Shown piece after piece: positions 30,706 to 42,789 of a stretch of 64,000 nt of DNA. Positions within the stretch are counted from its first letter, which is position 1, and the number at the start of each line of letters is the position of its first letter. Position numbers and translations under genes: made by a program. Origin of the DNA: Stomoxys calcitrans (Eukaryota; Arthropoda; Insecta; Diptera; Muscidae). Below the pieces are notes generated by a model. That model saw nothing but the letters and a program-made list of their open reading frames with translations, had not been told where the DNA came from and searched no databases. The stretch is taken from NCBI RefSeq assembly GCF_963082655.1, contig NC_081552.1:57764561-57828560 (forward strand). The letters run 5' to 3'.

Positions 30706-32498
30706 AACAAGTAAAAAGGCGTTAAGTTCGGCCGGGCCGAACTTTGGATACCCCACCCACCTCGGGTATATATGTAAACCACCTTTCATCAAAATTAGGT
30801 GAAAATTTCATACCTTATACTCATATACCTCATACCGATCTGAACTATATACGACACGGATGTCGAAAAGCCGAACATAAGTCACTGTGTCAAATTTCAG
30901 TGAAATCGGATTATAAATGCGCCTTTTATGGGGCCAAGACTTTAAATCGAGATATCGGTCAACATGGCAGCTATATCCAAATCTAGACCGATTTGGGCCA
31001 AGTTGCATAAACATGTCGAAGAGCCTAACACTAAGCACTGTCCCCAATTTCGGCGAAATCGGACAATAAATGCCTCTTTTATGGGCCCTAAACCTTAAAT
31101 CCAGAGATCGGTCTATATGGCAGCTATATTCAAATCTGGACTGATCTGGGCAAAAATTAAAGAAGGACGTCGAAGAGCCTAACCAAACTCACTGTCTCAA
31201 ATTTCAGCAACTTCGGACAATAAATGCGTCTTTTATGGCCCCAAAAACCTAAAACCTAGATATCGGTCTATATGACAGCTATATCGAAATCTGGACTGAT
31301 ATGTGCGATATTGCAGAAGTATGTCAAGGGGCTTATTTAACTCACTGCTCAAATTTCGGGGACATCGGGCAATAAATGAGCATTTTATGGGCCCAAAACC
31401 ATAAATCAAGAAATCGGTATATATGGCAGCTATATCCAAATTTGAACCGATCTGGACCAAATTAAAGAAATATGTCAAAGGGCCTAACACATCTCACTGT
31501 CCCAAATTTCAGCAAAGTCGGATAATGAATGTGGCCTTTTATGGGCCCTTACACCATAAATCGGAGGATCGATCTATATGGCAGCTATATCCAAATCTGG
31601 ACTGATCTGAGCCAAATTAACGAAGGATGTCGATGGGCCTTACACAATTCACTGTCCCAAATTTCATTAAAATTGGATAATAAATGTGGCTTTTGTGGGC
31701 CTAAGACCCTAAACCGGAGGATCGATCTATATGGTAGCTATATCCAAATCTGGACCGATCTGAGCCAAATTAACGAAGGATTGTCGATGGGCCTTACACA
31801 ATAAACCGCCCCGAATTTCATCAAAGTCGGATAATAAATGTGGCTTTTGTGGGCCTAAGACCCTAAACCGAGGATCGGTCTATATGGCAGCTATATCCAA
31901 ATCTGAACCGATCTGGACCAATTAAAGAAACATATCAAAGGGCTAAGACAACTCACTGTCCCAAATTTCAGCAAAATCGGATAATAAATGTGGCTTTTAT
32001 GGGCCTTAGACCCTAAATCGGTGGATCGGTCTATATGGCAGCTATATCCAAATCTGGACCGATCTGAGCCAAAATTGACAAAGGATGCCGAAGGGCCTAA
32101 CACAACTCACTGTCCCAAATTTCAACAAAATCGGATAATAAATGTGGCTTTTATGGGCCTAAGACCCTAAATCGGCCGATCGGTCTATATGGGGGCTATA
32201 TCAAGATATAGTCCGATATAGCCCATCTTCGAACTTAACCTGCTTATGGACAAAAAAAGAATCTGTGCAAAATTTCAGCTCAATATCTCAATTTTATAGA
32301 CTGTAGCGTGATTTTCAACAGACAGACGGACAGACGGACAGACCAGACGGGACAGACGGACGGACATGGCTAGATCGTCTTAGATTTTTACGCTGATCAA
32401 GAATATATATACTTTATAGGGTCGGAAATGGATATTTCGATGTGTTGCAAACGGAATGACAAAATGAATATACCCCCATCCTTCGGTGGTGGGTATAA
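30706..32498 (-). mobile_element. Family B HINE, reverse, long form with about nine core repeats
   Basis: Tail 'aacaagtaaaaaggcgttaa' and hairpin 'ttcggccgggccgaa' at the left. About nine units with 'tatatggcagctatatccaa' are spaced roughly 150-156 bp. Inverted GTCY (gacagacggacagacggaca) and head end 'ccttcggtggtgggtata' follow. The short ORFs here (GSYIQIWTDLSQ type) are repeat translations. Confidence 0.8.
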
Positions 32499-33248
32499 TA
32501 AATTTAATTCTACATAACAAACTTCTTTCAAAAGAGCAAAAATAAAAACTTCTACTAATCAAATAAGGATAATCGATAGACAGGTTTATATGGGAGCTAT
32601 TCCAGGTATAGACCGATTTTAGAACGTACTTGGCACAGTTGTTGGAAGTCATAAATCGGACAAAAAATGCGGCTTGTAAGGCCATTATGCCCATTTAGCG
32701 AAGAAAGCTGGATTGAATAATTTCAATAATGTCAAAAAAGTAGGATTATTGCCATAAATTTATTTTTTTATAGAAATAATCAAATGCAACAAGAAATTAA
32801 AACGGACTCAGAAATCTCACTCCTTAGAATTTTGAGAAACTGTTTCGTTTGATTTTTTAAAATATAAAAAAAGTGCTGACTTGTGACAAGCTAATTTTCC
32901 CCCAAAACATGACGGGAAAAATTGTTGAAATTGGTTTCAGTCGCCTACTTTATGCCAATCCAAATTTCATTACGATACCTCTTTCCTAACTCTAGCTAGA
33001 TTTTTTCTAAGGAAGTATTTTTCATCGTTAATGCGATGGCACACGGAGTCGTTTATGGGCACATGGAGCAGCAGCAATATCCATTGCCGTTGTCTAGCGT
33101 TCGAAGCCATTAATACAACTCTCAAAGGATATTTGCATTGTATTGGCAACCAGTGTAAAATCAGCTCTGACTTAATGACCAAATGTCACCGCCGATGTGT
33201 CAGTTGCTACACCCAATTGCTAACACAATTAAAAAAAAAAAAATGAAG
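32499..33248. other. Spacer, one A-type HINE scrap at 32575-32690
   Basis: 32575-32690 has 'tatgggagctattccaggta' and 'cacagttgttggaagtcata'. From 32700 to 33248 the sequence looks single-copy and I could not identify it. It may be host sequence. Confidence 0.4.
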
Positions 33249-33458
33249 AAATCTTGTTGACCACGAACAAAGGTTTCGTCAGCTCTGTGACACGCGGTTG
33301 AAGAATATTCTGATCTGTCAGTATGCCGCCTTTGAACTGCGACGAGCTGTCCCTCAATTCTCATGTGGACCAGCCTCCATTAGGAGACAAAGATCCCACC
33401 AGTGCGACATGCTGTCTAAGCAATACCTTTTGGGCTGTTATCGCAGAGCTCATCAAAA
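33249..33458 (+). other. Possible coding exon truncated by the assembly gap
   Basis: Two plus-strand frames stay open into the N run: one from 33249 (about 70 codons, DHEQRFRQLCDTRLKN...), and one from the ATG at 33323 (45 codons, MPPLNCDELSLNSHVDQ...TFWAVIAELIK). Base composition is more balanced than in the surroundings and no repeat family matches. I recognise neither product. It may be a 5' exon of a host gene or chance. Confidence 0.2.
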
Positions 33459-33658
33459 NNNNNNNNNNNNNNNNNNNNNNNNNNNNNNNNNNNNNNNNNN
33501 NNNNNNNNNNNNNNNNNNNNNNNNNNNNNNNNNNNNNNNNNNNNNNNNNNNNNNNNNNNNNNNNNNNNNNNNNNNNNNNNNNNNNNNNNNNNNNNNNNNN
33601 NNNNNNNNNNNNNNNNNNNNNNNNNNNNNNNNNNNNNNNNNNNNNNNNNNNNNNNNNN
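33459..33658. other. Assembly gap (200 N)
   Basis: Exactly 200 N. Any ORF spanning it is an artefact. Confidence 1.
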
Positions 33659-33681
33659 AAAAAACGTTCTAGGGAATTTGC

Positions 33682-34983
33682 TTTTTATACCCTCCACCAT
33701 AAGATTGGGGGTATACTAATATCGTCATTCGGTTTGTAACTACTCGAAATACTCGTCTGAGACCCCATAAAGTATATATATTCTTGATCGTCGCGACATT
33801 TTATGTCGATCTAGCCATGTCCGTCCGTCCGTCTGTCTGTCGAAAGCATGCTAACTTCCGAAGGAGTAAAGCTAGCCGCTTGAAATTTTGCACAAATACT
33901 TCTTATTAGTGTAGGTGGGTTGGTATTGTAAATGGGCCATATCGGTCCATGTTTTGATATAGCTACCATATAAACCGATCTTGGGTCTTGATTTCTTGAG
34001 CCTCTAGAGGGCGCAATTCTTATCCGATTGGAATGGAATTTTGCACGACGTAATTTGTTATGATATCCAACAACTGTGCCAAGTATGGTTCAAATCGGTT
34101 AATAACCTGATATAGCTGCCATATAAACCGATCTGGGATCTTGACTTCTTAAGCCTCTAGAGGTCGCAATTATTATCCGATTGAAATGAAGTTTTGCACT
34201 ACGTGTTTTCTTATTATATCCAACAACTGTGCCAAGTATGGTTTAAATCGGTCCATAACCTGATATAGCTGCCATATAAACCGATCTTGGGTCTTGACTT
34301 CTTGAGCCTCTAGAGGGCGCAATTTTTATCCGATTTGGCTGAAATTTTGCATGACGTACTTTATTCTTACTTTCAATTAGGGCAGCTAACCTGATATAGC
34401 TGCCATATAAACCGATCTGGGATCTTGACTTCTTAAGCCTCTAGAGGTCGCAATTATTATCCGATTGAAATGAAGTTTTGCACTACGTGTTTTCTTATTA
34501 TATCCAACAACTGTGTCAAATAGGGTTTAAATCGGATCATAACCCGATATAGCTGCCATATAAACCGATCTGGTATCTTGACTTCTTGAGCCTCTAGAGG
34601 TCGCAATTATTATCCGATTTGCCTGAAATTTTGTACGAAGGATCCTCTCATGACCATCAACATACGTGTTTATTATGGTCTGAATAGGTCTATAGCCCGA
34701 TACAGCTCCCATATAAAGCGATTTCTTTATTTTACTTCGTGAGCCCCCAATGGGCGCAATTCTTATACGAATTGGTTGAAATTTTACACAGGTCTCCAAC
34801 ATATAATTTAATTGTGGTCCGAACCGGACCATATCTTGATTTCGCTTCAATAGCAAAGAAACTCTTTTCTTATATCCTTTTTTGCCTAAGAAGAGATGCC
34901 GGGAAAAGAACTCGACAAATGCGATCCATGGTGGAGGGTATATAAGATTCGGCCCGGCCGAACTTAGCACGCTTTTACTTGTT
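33682..34983 (+). mobile_element. Family A HINE, forward, full length (1.3 kb)
   Basis: Head 'ttttataccctccaccataa' with stem partner 'gattgggggtatac', 'gaccccataaagtatatata', GTCY block 'catgtccgtccgtccgtctg', 'agctagccgcttgaaatttt', six core repeats 127-157 bp apart ('gctgccatataaaccgatct'), then 'gagatgccgggaaaagaact', 'gatccatggtggagggtata', hairpin ggcccggccgaac and 'cttagcacgcttttacttgt'. Best type copy for family A. Confidence 0.85.
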
Positions 34984-35253
34984 ACTTGTTTGTCTTGCTT
35001 ATGGATATATTGTTGTTGTTATATGTTGCCTTGCAAAGAGTGCCTTTCAATAACAAATTTGTACTTTGGGTCGTTGAGATTCAAAATAAATTGTTGCGGG
35101 AAAATTAACAACTTGCGTAGTTGTTTTTCCAACCAAAGTTGTTGTTTTCCAAAATTATTTATCTGTATAGGTGGACATACAGTGGCACAAATTCGATGTC
35201 CACATAAAAAGATATTAGAAAGTTCAAGAAGGCGCAGCGGAGCGGTTCGGCTA

Positions 35254-35313
<60 letters not shown>

Positions 35314-35488
35314 CAATACAATACAATATACAATTATTATCCGATTTGGTCATTTACTACCACTTAATCCTACAGTTTTGGGAAAATAATAAAGATTAGT
35401 GTATTAATTGTCAACGGATGGGAAAGTGGGATAAAGGTTTAAATTCAAAATGTTTATTAATTCAATTAGTTGTGTCCTTATAATAAAG
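34984..35488. other. Spacer with a (TA)n tract
   Basis: No gene. The short phrase 'ggcgcagcggagcggttcgg' just before the TA tract resembles 'ggcgcagcggaccaagccgg' at 55163-55195, a small shared repeat motif. Confidence 0.5.
35255..35310. repeat. (TA)n microsatellite
   Basis: About 28 uninterrupted TA units. Confidence 0.95.
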
Positions 35489-36501
35489 AACAAGTAAGAG
35501 CGTGCTAAGTTCGGCTGGGCCCAATCTTATATACCCTCCACCATGGATCGCATTTGTCGAGTTCTGTGCGCAGTATCTCTTTTAAGGCAAACAAAGAATA
35601 TTGAATAAGAACAGTTATGCTATTGGAGCTATATCAAGTATAGTCCGATTCGGACCATAAATGAATGCTGAACAATGTAGAAATCATTGTGTAATATTTC
35701 ACTTCATTCGGATAAAAATTGCACCTTGTAGGGGCTCAAGAAGCAAAATCGGGAGATCGGTTTATATGGGAGCTGTATCAAGCTATTGATCGATTCAGAC
35801 CATATTAGACACGTATGTTGAAGGTCAGGTGAGAAGCCGTTGTACAAAATTTCTTCCTAATCGAATGAGAACTGCGTCCTCTAAGGGCTCAAAATGTCAA
35901 GATCTCAGATCGGTTTATATGACTGCTATATAGGTTATGTACCGATTTGCGCCATACTTAGCACACCTCATGCGAAATTTCAGCCAAATCGGATAAGAAT
36001 TGCGCCCTCTAGACGCTCAAGAAGTAAAGACCCAAGATCGGTTTATATAACAGCTATATCAAAACATGGACCGATTTGGCCCATTAACTATCCCAACCGA
36101 CCTACACTAATAAAAAGTATTTGTGCAAAATTTCAAAGGGCTAGCTTTACTCCTTCGAAAGTTAGCGTGCTTTCGACAGACAGACGTACGGACATGGCTA
36201 GATCGACTTAAAAAACAGCTATATCAAAACATGGACCGATTTGGCCCATTAACTATCCCAACCGACCTACACTAATAAAAAGTATTTGTGCAAAATTTCA
36301 AAGGGCTAGCTTTACTCCTTCGAAAGTTAGCGTGCTTTCGACAGACAGACGTACGGACATGGCTAGATCGACTTAAAAAAATGACATGACGATCAAGAAT
36401 ATATTGTATATACTTTATGGGGTCTCAGACGCATATTTCGAGGTGTTACAAACAGAATGACGAAATTAGTATACCCCCATCCTATGGTGGAAGGTATAAA
36501 A
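35489..36501 (-). mobile_element. Family A HINE, reverse, with a 165-bp exact duplication at the head
   Basis: Tail 'aacaagtaagagcgtgctaa' at the left, hairpin 'ttcggctgggcccaa', core repeats, then two copies of a 165-bp block containing the inverted GTCY block, ending 'tcctatggtggaaggtataa'. Confidence 0.75.
36048..36378. repeat. 165-bp exact direct duplication
   Basis: 'cagctatatcaaaacatgga' through 'gctagatcgacttaaaaa' is repeated at an offset of 165 bp with no difference that I can see. It duplicates the GTCY block. Confidence 0.85.
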
Positions 36502-37280
36502 ATAGAAAAATAGTATGGCGGGTAACATAATTGATCATGTTCCATTTATGCGCGTGGCAGCGTATATTATCCATTTGATATTGGTTTGATAATGCAATTT
36601 GTACTGTAATAATGCTGTTGCAATTCTTGTACATAGAAATTTGTGAGGCATTTGCAGAGTTTGCCTTACTTCATTTCGTACGATAACAAATAAATTGTAT
36701 AAATAACTGTAAAAGAGATTTTGCACTGTAGAATATATTTTTCCCGTATCTATCGTGATAATAAATATATTTTCGTAATTTGATATAAGATAATTATCTT
36801 TTGGGACAAACAGATAAAGTTCCGTGATTTGAGTCTTGCTGTTATGTCATCGATATTTAACATAAAGATATTAACTATACAGTACACAACATGTATTTAA
36901 GGTGGCGCTTTTTTAAAAAGATAAATTTACGATATTTATAATGTTAGCACATGTAAACATGTTTAATGTTAAACATTTTCTGCAATATATTGGGGTTTCA
37001 GCAACATGGTGACGCTGATGCATTAACTACATAAAAGTTCATAAAAAAGCATCAGGGACGTAGGTCAAAATTGCATATCAATTGCCATGATATTTCGCCC
37101 ATCTAATGAAAATTAACCTTATTGAATTTGAAGTGTCTAGTGGACGTTATTTTCGTTACTGTTGGACAGCAAAAGGGGACATATTTTTTTGCTTTTGAAA
37201 CCATATGTGAGAGTGGGTAAATTTATGTGTTTCATAGATACCAATAACTACCAAATGAAATTTAAGGTTTTTGTACCTTA
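36502..37280. other. AT-rich spacer, no gene seen
   Basis: Single-copy-looking sequence with no recognised ORF or repeat end. Confidence 0.4.
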
Positions 37281-37690
37281 AAGGAGTGACATTGGGTGAT
37301 CGGTATATATGGAAGCAATATAGAAATGTACACCGATATAGCCCATCATAGCACTGTACCTGTCCATGGGCAGTTGGATTTCAAAACAAAACACTTCGTT
37401 GAAATTGTAGCCAAAGCCTCGGATAGAGGCTCAATAAATCAAATAGGGAGATTGGTTTAAATGGTACCCATGCCAGGGTTTAATACAATTTAGGCCATAC
37501 TAGGCACTCAGATCCCTCTTGAGGCCAAGAAAATCGGTTTTTATGAGAGCTATATCAGGTTATTTGGACCATACTTGGCACAGTTGTTGCAAGTCATAAA
37601 ACACACTACATGCTTAATTTCTGCCAAATCAGATCAAAATTACGCCCTCTTGAGGCACAAGAATTCAAATCGGTAGGGCGCTGTCTATCT
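37281..37690 (-). mobile_element. Decayed HINE A core fragment
   Basis: Retains 'gatcggtatatatggaagca', 'gagagctatatcaggttat' and 'cacagttgttgcaagtcata'. Neither head nor tail is present. Confidence 0.55.
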
Positions 37691-38551
37691 CTATAAAATT
37701 CGGTACGATGTTGGTCTTGGGTCATAGGAACGGGATAAGACCGGATATAATAATAGGCAGAATTAAGAAATGGGGTTCAAATTAAAGAGCATCTCGTTTG
37801 AAGAAAAAAATTTTGCTATATCTTACTGGAAGTGGGGGAAATAGTACATTTACATCCACAGAAATCTGTTACTGAAAACAGCAAAAATGTTTTTCATACC
37901 AGCAGAAAGTCTGCTGAAAATGGGACAGACGTAATTATTCGCGAAAACAGCAAACATTTTCTGCTGTTTTCAAATGGAGAACAGTTAAAAAAGCTCAAAA
38001 AATGTAAACAAATTTTATTTTCCATCATATCTTTCTATTTTAAATGCATGTAATGTACAAGTTTGTCCAATTTTCTGTTTTCCAATTTTTAACGTTATTA
38101 TAAAACAGCAGAAAAAATAACTATTACTATATTAATGCTTTGAAACAACAATTATCGCCTAAATTTGTAAATTTTTTTATAAATATATAAAAAATTCCTC
38201 AATTAATACTAAGAAGTTAAAAAACTATTATAGATTCATTCAAAAGTTTAAAAAATGTAATTTAATATCAGAAGACAACGTTTGCTGATATCAGCAGACT
38301 AATTTCTGTAGGGGTAGTGTCGCAATTGGTACTATTTGGTACTCTTTTTGGCGATTGAGCTAGAGCTATAGATTTTAGTACATAAGTACACTATGGCAAC
38401 TTAATTTGGGTGTCTTAATGAGTTTTTGAACATTTGTACATTTGGATACTAAAAAGTACCAAAAAGTTACGATATAGGTGAACGCTTAGAGATAGAACTC
38501 CGAAATTTGGCTTAAGTTATTGTTTTTGTGATATAAAGGTGTTAGATATAA
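37691..38551. repeat. Spacer with mixed scraps, including family E
   Basis: 37700-37735 shares 'ttggtcttgggtcataggaa' with the ends of the 4,073-bp duplication units (55545-55570, 59618-59644). 38310-38480 has E-like 'tactatttggtactcttttt' and 'gagctagagctatagattt'. Around 37855-38010 repeated 'cagcagaaa/ctgctgaaa' phrases occur. No gene is seen. Confidence 0.4.
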
Positions 38552-39583
38552 AACAAGTAAAAGCGTGCTAAGTTCGGCCGGGGCGAATCTTATATACCCT
38601 CCACCATGGATCGCATTTGTCGAGTTCCTTTCCCGGCATCTCTTCTTAGACAAAAAAGGATATAAGAAAAGATTTACTCTGCTATTAGAGCCATATCAAG
38701 ATATGGTCCAGTTTGGACCACAATTAAATTATGTGTTGGAGACCTGTGTAAAATGTCCGCCAATTCGAATAAGAATTGCGCCCTTTGGGGGCTCGTAAAA
38801 TCGAGAGATGGATTTATATTGGAGCTGTTTCGGGCCATATACCGATTCAGACCATAATAAACACGTATGTTGATGGTCATGAGAGGATCCGTCGTACAAA
38901 ATTTCAGCCAAATCGGATAATAATTGTGACCTCTAGAGGCTCAAGAAGTCAAGATCACGGATCGGTTTATATGGCAGCTATATCAGGTTATGAACCGATT
39001 TTAACCATACTAAGCACAGTTGTTGGATATCGTAACTAAACACGTCGTACAAAATTTCATTCCAATCGGATAAAAATTGCGCACTCTAGAGGCTCAAGAA
39101 GTCAAGACCCAAGATCGGTTTATATGGCAGCTATATCAGGATATAGACCGATTTGAACCATACTTGGCACAGTTGTTGGATATCATAACAAAATACTTCG
39201 TGCTAAAATTCATTAAAATCGGATAAGAATTACGCACTCTAGAGGCTCAAGAAGTCAAGACCCAAGATCGGTTGATATGGCAGCTTTATCAAAACATGGA
39301 CCGATATGACCCATTTACAATACCAACCGACCTACACTAATAAGAAGTATCTGTGCAAAATTTCAAGCGGCTAGCTTTACTCCTTCGGAAGTTAGCGTGC
39401 TTTCGACAGATAGACAGACGGACGAACGGACAGACGGACGGACATGGCTAGATCGACATAAAATGTCGCGACGATCAAGAATATATTTATATACTTAATG
39501 GGGTCTCAGACGAATATTTCGAGTAGTTACAAACAGAATGACGAAATTAGTATATCCCCCATCCTATGGTGGAGGGTATAAAA
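38552..39583 (-). mobile_element. Family A HINE, reverse, full length
   Basis: Tail 'aacaagtaaaagcgtgctaa', hairpin 'ttcggccggggcgaa', 'gatcgcatttgtcgagttcc', about five core repeats, inverted GTCY (acagacggacgaacggacag) and head end 'ctatggtggagggtataaaa'. Confidence 0.8.
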
Positions 39584-39589
39584 ATATGA

Positions 39590-39990
39590 AATATAGTACT
39601 GGAAACGGGAGAAAAGGTACGTTTAGTATCGCGTTTGGTACCATTTCGTACTTCCTTTACGGATTGAGCTAGAGCTCTAAAATTTGGAACGCAGTTACAT
39701 CGAGTAAATATATGTTGGGGACTAAATGATTTTTTCACAAATCGTACATTTTGGTACCAAAAAGTACGAAAGAGCATAAAAACTTTTATAGTGAAGGGAA
39801 ATAGGTTAAATCAAATTATTTAGTAAAGTGTGACTACGATCACTACTATCAAAAATACGATAAGTTGTACCAAACACGAAATACTGTTATCATACCAGAA
39901 GTGGAAGAAAACGTACGTACGTACGTAAGTGCCGTTATTAGTACTTTCTTTACAAATTGAGCTAGAGTTCTGAGTTTGGTATACAGTTAG
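39590..39990. repeat. Family E repeat (GGTACC-rich)
   Basis: Two to three diverged units of about 110-130 bp with 'ttggtaccatttcgtacttc', 'gagctagagctctaaaattt' and 'ggtaccaaaaagtacg'. It directly abuts the head of the preceding HINE. Confidence 0.6.
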
Positions 39991-39996
39991 ACTTTC

Positions 39997-40545
39997 TTAT
40001 ACCCACCACCACCATTTAATCGTTTCGTTTGCAACATATTAAAATTTCCATTTCCGACCATACGAAGTATAAATTTTCTTGATCGTTATAAAATTCTAAG
40101 ATGATTTAACAATGTCCGTGTGTCTGTTCTTCTGTCCGTTCGTCTGTTGTAATCACGCTACAGCCATCAAAAAATGGGACATTGAGCTGAAATTTAGCTC
40201 AGAAACGTCTTTTTGCAGGTTAGGCTCTTGAACGGGTTAAATCGGAACATATTTAGATTTGGATCTGTCAAATAGACCGATCTGCCGATTTAGGGTCTTA
40301 AGGCCATAAAAACCGCTTTTATTGCCCGATTTCGCTGAAATTAGTGAGTTGTTTTAAGCCTACTGTTATCTGACACAAATATGGTCCAGATCGGACTATA
40401 TTGGGATATAGCTGCCATATAGCCCGACCTGCCGATTCAGGGTTTCAGCCATGCCGCATTTATTGCCTGATTTCGCTAAAATTTGAAACATTGTGTTGTT
40501 TAAGTCTCGAGTCATCCAATTCGAATATGGTCTCATTGGACCATA
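39997..40545 (+). mobile_element. Family B HINE, forward, tail lost
   Basis: Head 'ttatacccaccaccaccatt', 'tccgaccatacgaagtataa', degenerate GTCY (gtccgtgtgtctgttcttct), then two to three core units. The sequence breaks off without hairpin or tail. Confidence 0.65.
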
Positions 40546-40734
40546 AATCGTACAAAATTGTACTTTTCTTTACGGATACACCTTGCCAGTATGCATTGGA
40601 CGACATAAATATTGTTGTGAAATTTAAGCTAAGAGATCGGAATATAAGGTATAGCTCTCATTGACTTACTTTAAAAGTAAATTTTGGTACTTCAGACCAA
40701 TGGGGTTCTCTAAAGTGGGTAGCGAAGCTGCTAG

Positions 40735-41045
40735 TATGTATATATGGGAGCCAGGGACGTAGTCAGGAGGTGGCTATCGGGTCCGATTCAGAACCGATTT
40801 CTTCTTATTTCAATAGGCTTCGTCTCAAATCGAAATCCTTAAATTTCAAGATGATCGGATGGAAATTGTGATCTGTACATTAATTTCAAAATAACATGGA
40901 CAGATGGACATAGCTAGAACGAATCTGTGATTCTTAGTCTATCGATATCTCTCTTTCTTCTAGATGTTATAAACATACGTACTAAGTTATAATACTCTGT
41001 ACCACAGTCGTGGTGGTCTCATCAAGGAGCAGGGTGTAAGCTTCT
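40735..41045 (-). mobile_element. Family D fragment (head side)
   Basis: Contains 'atatatgggagcc', 'ccgattcagaaccgatttc', 'aacatggacagatggacat', 'ttataatactctgtaccaca' and 'gtcgtggtgg'. This matches what would be the head end of family D. The same family appears as a scrap near 43415-43460. Confidence 0.45.
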
Positions 41046-41091
41046 TACATATAAATCATTGCTGTTCGATTCAAATTGTAAGTTCAATGAT

Positions 41092-41690
41092 AACAAGTAA
41101 AAATGAGTTAAGTTCGGCTGTGCCGATCTCTGGTTACCCATCACCATAGATATATTTATCATCCCATTTTATTGTAACTCCACTACCATATCCTTAGTTA
41201 TATCTAAAAAGAGGCTGGTCTGGATCATATTGATTAAGGTCCCGAGAACTCTTATACAAGTCATACAGGCTATAAATGCGCCTTTTATGGGATTAAGACC
41301 CTAAATATGATCGTAATGGAGTATTAAATGCAACTTTAATGGGTTTCAGACCTTAAATCGACAGGCCGGTCTAGTTACATTTACATATAGTCCGCAGCTA
41401 TATTTAAATATAATCCGATCTGAATCATGTTTAAGTCGGATGACGGGAGGCTTTGAGTGAATAACTGATTTAAATTTCTACGAATTTTCAGCGCAATTGG
41501 GCGATAAATAAAGCTCTTATGCTCTTCAAGCCTTTAATCAGCACATCGGTCTATACTGCAGCTATATTTAAATATGGTCCGATCTGAACGATATTTGGAC
41601 CCGATGTAAGTAGTCTTAATACAACTCACACTTTCAAATTTTAGCGAAGTCTTTGACAGGGATGAAGTTAGTATACCTCCTCCCCATCCT
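41092..41690 (-). mobile_element. Family B-like HINE variant, reverse
   Basis: Tail 'aacaagtaaaaatgagttaa', hairpin 'ttcggctgtgccga', then 'catcccattttattgtaact'. This phrase is shared with the 6864-7820 copy, so the two form a subfamily. The head is degraded (agtatacctcctccccatcc). Confidence 0.6.
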
Positions 41691-41726
41691 GTATACAAAT
41701 CGGCCAATATCGGAATCTTTTTTTAT

Positions 41727-41746
41727 AGGTTAGGTTAGGTTAGGTT
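41727..41746 (+). repeat. Four AGGTT units at the LINE 3' end
   Basis: AGGTT repeated four times on the + strand (AACCT on the coding strand), directly after the LINE 3' sequence 'caccctcttttc'. It resembles insect telomeric TTAGG in sequence. Confidence 0.9.
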
Positions 41747-41929
41747 GAAAAGAGGGTGCAGATATTAATCCGCTCCATGCCACTATAGTCATACACCTAA
41801 GCCCGTACCCGTAATCGGCTTGTTTTACGCTCTAAGAACTATAAAGTAACCTCTAAAATGAAAATTTTAAGTTAGGAATTCCGTGCTAGTTACAAAATTC
41901 TTAATTGTTTTCAATACCACTACCCTAAG

Positions 41930-42700
41930 TTGGTTCATGTCTGGTATTGTGTCTCTACCTAAGTGCCGGTATCTGTTAGACGCGAAAGCCGGGCAATGTC
42001 AATGGCAATGCTCCAACATCATCTTCCCCGCATGTCCTACATATGCTATCACTTGCCGCACCTATTTTACATAAGTGAGCTCGTAGTCCTATGTGTCCCG
42101 TTATGATATCAAAAGCTATACTGATCTCCTTCTTGCTTCCTTTCAGTAATAGCCTCGTCTTTTCACGATACGGATCCCCCATAGGATTTTCGCCGTCCTA
42201 CAGACCGTTTCACTGTTCCACAATGTTGCAGGCGCATTCGTCGCCCACTCCCTTAACTCGGACGGCGTCGACCCGAAAGGCTTCGGGTTAACCAAGTTTA
42301 TTGACCCTTATGGCCGTTATGGCCCGGCACCCAAACGATGCTGATTTGGCCGTCCTTCTTACACTGAAAGACTGTTCGTGATCTTACCGCCCTGATTGTT
42401 ATTGCCCTTATGGCAATTTTACTGTCGGTAAAGATGTTCAGACTCCAGGCCCACTCTGTCCTCTAGCTTTGATCCATCCGTGTAACATGATCTTCCAGAT
42501 GGCAATACTAGGGTTCCGCCAATCCGAGACTGTGTCGATGGCACCAGTGTCTCGCATTCGACTTTAAGGTTCATCTCAGGTATCCGATCGGAAACCTCTT
42601 CCCTTCCTTCCAGGTTTCCTATCGTCGCCTCGATTATACCGCGATGGTATGAGCTGCTCCTATCCTCAATCCATTCTCCCATCGCCTTAAGATTCATAGC
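41930..42700 (-). pseudogene. LINE RNase H and C-terminal domain
   Basis: 42419-42697 reads MNLKAMGEWIEDRSS..., then SGRSCYTDGSKLEDRVG (the first RNase H Asp motif). 41976-42182 reads DPYREKTRLLLKGSKKE, then ITGHIGLRAHLCKIG and ICRTCGEDD. The same segments occur in the plus-strand copy (49185-49430). There are several stops and deletions between pieces. Confidence 0.7.
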
Positions 42701-42789
42701 GCAGTGGCTTCCTCACACTTAATCTGTATGTCAATGGGTCGAATATCTAGTATAGTCTCCACTGCCCTAGTGGGCGTGGTCCTCATCGA

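Noticed and set aside
31423..31804. ORFs with repeated GSYIQIWTDLSQ / CHIDRSLDLR phrases, here and in many other places
   Set aside because: They are translations of the 150-bp HINE core repeats in either direction, and reading frames are not maintained between units.
30706..32498. Regular direct repeats suggesting a CRISPR-like array or a minisatellite
   Set aside because: Units are about 150 bp and diverged, with no conserved short repeat plus unique spacers, and they are bounded by transposon ends.
33298..33739. ORFs of 124-138 codons spanning the gap
   Set aside because: Most of their length is N. Only the part left of 33459 is sequence.
33682..34983. Interpretation of A elements as terminal-inverted-repeat DNA transposons
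   Set aside because: The inverted repeat is subterminal; the two ends differ (stem and GTCY at one, hairpin plus CTTGTT at the other), and I could not see target-site duplications. This fits HINE/DINE-1 better.
41727..41746. AGGTT array read as a telomere
   Set aside because: There are only four units, located internally, at the exact 3' end of a LINE. It is a LINE tail, not a chromosome end.
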